This document shows, in pieces, positions 62,001-64,000 of a stretch of DNA of 64,000 bases. The position numbers were made by a program, and so were the translations under genes. Position 1 is the stretch's first letter, and the number at the start of each line of letters is the position of its first letter. The DNA comes from Blepharisma japonicum (Eukaryota > Ciliophora > Heterotrichea > Heterotrichida > Blepharismidae). Under the pieces are notes generated by a model. The model was not told where the DNA came from and did no database searches. It saw only the letters and a list, made by a program, of their open reading frames with translations. The DNA lies in the NCBI GenBank assembly GCA_949751835.1, contig CATKHK010000026.1, positions 372,001 to 436,000 on the forward strand, read 5' to 3'.

Positions 62001-62608
62001 TTACCATTTCTTTAGGGTTTTACTTGGCAGGCGATTTTCAAATGAAACTTTCGACTAATATTCTTAATGCTTATCTGCTAAATTTTGGACAATTAAATGT
62101 TGAAGATGAAAATGTGATGATTTGGTGTGTCATTTCTTTTGCATTTTTCTTAAATCCACTTGTGCTGATGAATCTTCTTATTGCGATTATGGGAGATACT
62201 TTCGATAGGGTTCAGTATTCTATGACTATTGCGAATTATAAAGAAATTATTAGTTTGGTGCTAGAAATGGAAGCAGGGCTGCTATGGAGAAGAGAGAATA
62301 ATAAAAAATTTTATATTCAGCAATGCTTAGAAAGAGATGGGAGGACAACAAGTGATACACTTTTATGGGAAGGAAAAATTAAAAACATCCAGAGAGAAAT
62401 TAAAAGTATTAATGAAAACGTCAGAGAAAACCAAAAGACTTTGGGAGAAATTTTGAGAACTACAAGTAACATGGATAAGAAAATAAGCCTAATGCAAGCT
62501 CAAAAAACGAATTTCGCTGAAAAGCCAAAAGAATGCTCTCAATTTGAATTCAAAGATATGACGAAGACATTACTAAAAGGAATTTTGAAGCCAAAAATTA
62601 ATAATTAA
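59069..62608 (+). CDS. WD40-TRP-type cation channel fusion
   Basis: 1179 residues in one frame, ten TGA codons read as Trp, several at WD positions. Residues ~35-605 are about twelve to thirteen WD repeats ('ISVWDLNTK', 'IRIWDLAEF', 'INLWETDS'). Residues ~650-690 look ankyrin-like ('NLLHIYAYLNDHKKI', 'NPLSIALDRK'). Residues ~841-1045 are an ion-transport domain with six hydrophobic segments, ending in the TRP-like S6 'LVLMNLLIAIMGDTFDRV' preceded by the pore region 'LLNFGQLN'. A coiled coil follows (~1090-1130). A calcium- or cation-permeable channel with a beta-propeller sensor is inferred. The start ATG is only 18 nt from the divergent gene. Confidence 0.85.
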
Positions 62609-63290
62609 GCTAATGCTTTTATTTATGATAAGCAATCTACTTTAAAATTTTCATTTTTGTTATAATCATGGGTGATTTACCCCTATAACTATACTTAAGA
62701 AGTTTTATTGGTTAAAAATAAGGGAGTAGCTGATAAGCTTTAATCCAGTAAATTGGTCATGACATGGCACTTGTGGCGCAAAACATCTACATTTCAAAGA
62801 TCTTCATCTTTAATTATTGTATTTTAGTTATCAAGTATCTTGATTTAGGTGTATTTTTGTCAGATTAAAATTAGGGATTTGTCTTTATGATTTTGCAGAG
62901 TATATTAAAAAATAATGATAATGTCCAGCTCAAAAAATGCTCATTTTTAAAGGTTAAATTTAAAAAATAATAATTCTAATACATTTTTAGTAAAATTCGC
63001 TTATGCTAACCCATTTTTGTGATACAAAATCACACCACAGCTATATTGACATTTTTCTCTCCTTTTCCCAAATCTTCGCCTTTTTGCTATAATATCTGCT
63101 TTCTTAACTTTTTTCTCCTTTAATCTGTTGACATTTTAATTTCCTTCTTCAATTATAATCAACTTTCTCAGCAAGATTTTAGTCTCTTGAATCAAATTCT
63201 CAATTAACCTTCTTTCCGAAGTCTCTGAAGCCTTCTATTTAGCTCTTTTAGTAACTTTTTTTTAATTTAATTAGTTTCACAAAATTTAAA
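62609..63290. other. intergenic region with pyrimidine-rich plus strand
   Basis: About 680 bases between the end of the WD40-TRP gene and the stop of a minus-strand gene. The part from 63040 to 63280 is T/C-rich on the plus strand. A minus-strand frame of ~85 codons there is broken once by TAA and reads Lys/Arg/Ile-rich; I do not support it as a gene. Confidence 0.5.
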
Positions 63291-63809
63291 CTAAATTTCA
63301 CTTTTAGGAGGCAATAATAAAGTCCGCCTTTTTTGTAAGAGTGAAAATTTTGGCCCATCCAGCTTGATTACCGCAGGCTTTAGAGAGCACTCATCTCTAA
63401 TATTAACCGAGTCCATTGTATCATCTAAAACTTCTAGAAGCTTATGGACTTTTTCGTTTAATATTTTGTATTGTTGTTCGCTTTTTCCAGACATTGGCGT
63501 GAAAAAGCGCGAATCGACATAAAAAGAACCGTTCTTAGTTAAAAGGTCGAAATGTCATTCTTCGAAATGTCCTTCTGATCAGAAGGATTCTTTTGGTAAA
63601 AGACCATCTTCAGAGTCTAAGCTCTCTGAAGTACTTACATCAGAGTATCTTTGTGGGATTAGAATTTCCTCTACGTCTGTCAAACCTTCAAAATTTTCAT
63701 GACCAGCTTTACACATTAGTGATAAATTATCAATATTATCTTTATATCCATTAATTGAACCTAGAATTTTTTGGTAATGGCTATTTCAATTAAACTGAAG
63801 AATAGGCAT
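63291..63809 (-). CDS. hypothetical protein, 172 residues
   Basis: ATG at 63807-63809, TAA at 63291; three TGA codons read as Trp ('FNWNSHY', 'ESFWSEG', 'FEEWHFD'). The N-terminal part is mixed; residues ~45-70 are Ser/Asp-rich ('SDVSTSESLDSEDG'). Residues ~102-135 form a helix ('QYKILNEKVHKLLEVLDDTMDSV' over ~110-132). The end 'LLQKRRTLLLPPKSEI' is basic. A short upstream in-frame extension has no ATG. No family recognised. Confidence 0.6.
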
Positions 63810-64000
63810 ATACTTCTCTGCAGACTGCGTATATAAATAATTTAATTATGAAATTATAATGGAGTGTAGGTAAAAAACAGGATTTTACTTACACAAAAAT
63901 GAGTTTGGTTTAAATTATTAATTATAAAGTTAAATTTAATAAAACTCATAATTAATTCGATAATAAAAAATTCAACCGGGATAATGAATAGAGAGAATTT
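63810..64000. other. right edge, 5' flank of the last gene
   Basis: About 190 AT-rich bases, presumably promoter of the minus-strand gene. No telomere repeat or gene seen. Confidence 0.5.

Noticed and set aside
63040-63280. Minus-strand Lys/Arg-rich frame of ~85 codons
   Set aside because: It is interrupted by a TAA that no 15-nt intron removes, and it lacks a good start.
1-64000. tRNA, rRNA, CRISPR, transposons and telomere repeats
   Set aside because: I scanned by eye for tRNA B-box-like sequence, regular direct repeats, terminal inverted repeats with a transposase and CCCTAA-type arrays, and found none. Absence is not proven without a search.

Overview
This window looks like macronuclear DNA of a heterotrich ciliate, with Blepharisma the best fit. 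Three lines of evidence support this. (1) In-frame TGA codons fall on conserved tryptophans in many genes: the RING-CH finger near 10602, the GATase motif of ASNSD1 near 18670, the WD repeats of PLRG1, theta-class GST and MORN repeats. I count about 59 in-frame TGAs, and genes end at TAA or TAG. (2) Introns are tiny: eight of 15 nt and one of 17 nt, all GT...AG. (3) The sequence is strongly AT-rich and very densely packed. Among heterotrichs, Stentor is known to use the standard code, while Blepharisma reads UGA as Trp and has 15-16 nt introns. The genus is inferred; the code and introns are read directly from the sequence. No telomere, rRNA, tRNA, CRISPR array or mobile element was recognised.

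Layout. 1-10 kb: a minus-strand block with a partial coiled-coil gene, a DENN-domain Rab-GEF candidate, a Zn-finger/helical protein with three introns, two small genes and a long tail-anchored coiled-coil protein. 10-15 kb: a RING-CH (MARCH) ligase, a PLAC8 protein and a tandem pair of SCOT-type CoA-transferase paralogs that both lack the catalytic glutamate. 15-23 kb: coiled-coil proteins, a FYVE-like protein with a CaaX-type tail, an ASNSD1-UPF0488 fusion, a TKL-like kinase and a gamma-glutamyl hydrolase. 23-32 kb: PLRG1, eIF3g and theta GST (separated by only 4 and 7 nt), a Cys-rich membrane protein, a dual-specificity phosphatase, a decayed kelch gene, an RRP46-type exosome subunit and a four-TM protein.

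32-48 kb: a protein with two UBE2O-like E2 domains, a dynamin, an ankyrin-AGC kinase, a TAF4/Ada1-like protein, DNAJB13/RSP16, a SNARE with a non-Q zero layer, a TMEM230-like protein, a basic H1-like protein and coiled-coil proteins. 48-64 kb: a second coiled-coil protein with the same Cys-x-x-Cys-[ST]-Val-Phe tail, DPH5 five bases from an XK-related membrane protein, a MORN protein with myristoylation and IQ signals, ANP32, an 1177-residue secreted protein, an RNase H1-like protein without catalytic residues, a zinc-finger protein and a WD40-TRP channel fusion.

The genes form no single pathway; they are a typical housekeeping and ciliary mix (splicing, translation, exosome, diphthamide, radial spoke, membrane traffic, ubiquitin). 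The most unusual content is in protein architecture (WD40-TRP, E2-E2, ASNSD1-UPF0488), in conserved folds that have lost catalytic residues (SCOT pair, RNase H1-like, FYVE-like, SNARE), and in gene spacing, with neighbouring start codons 7-18 nt apart and head-to-tail genes 5-36 nt apart. Coordinates below assume UGA = Trp and splice out the tiny introns.
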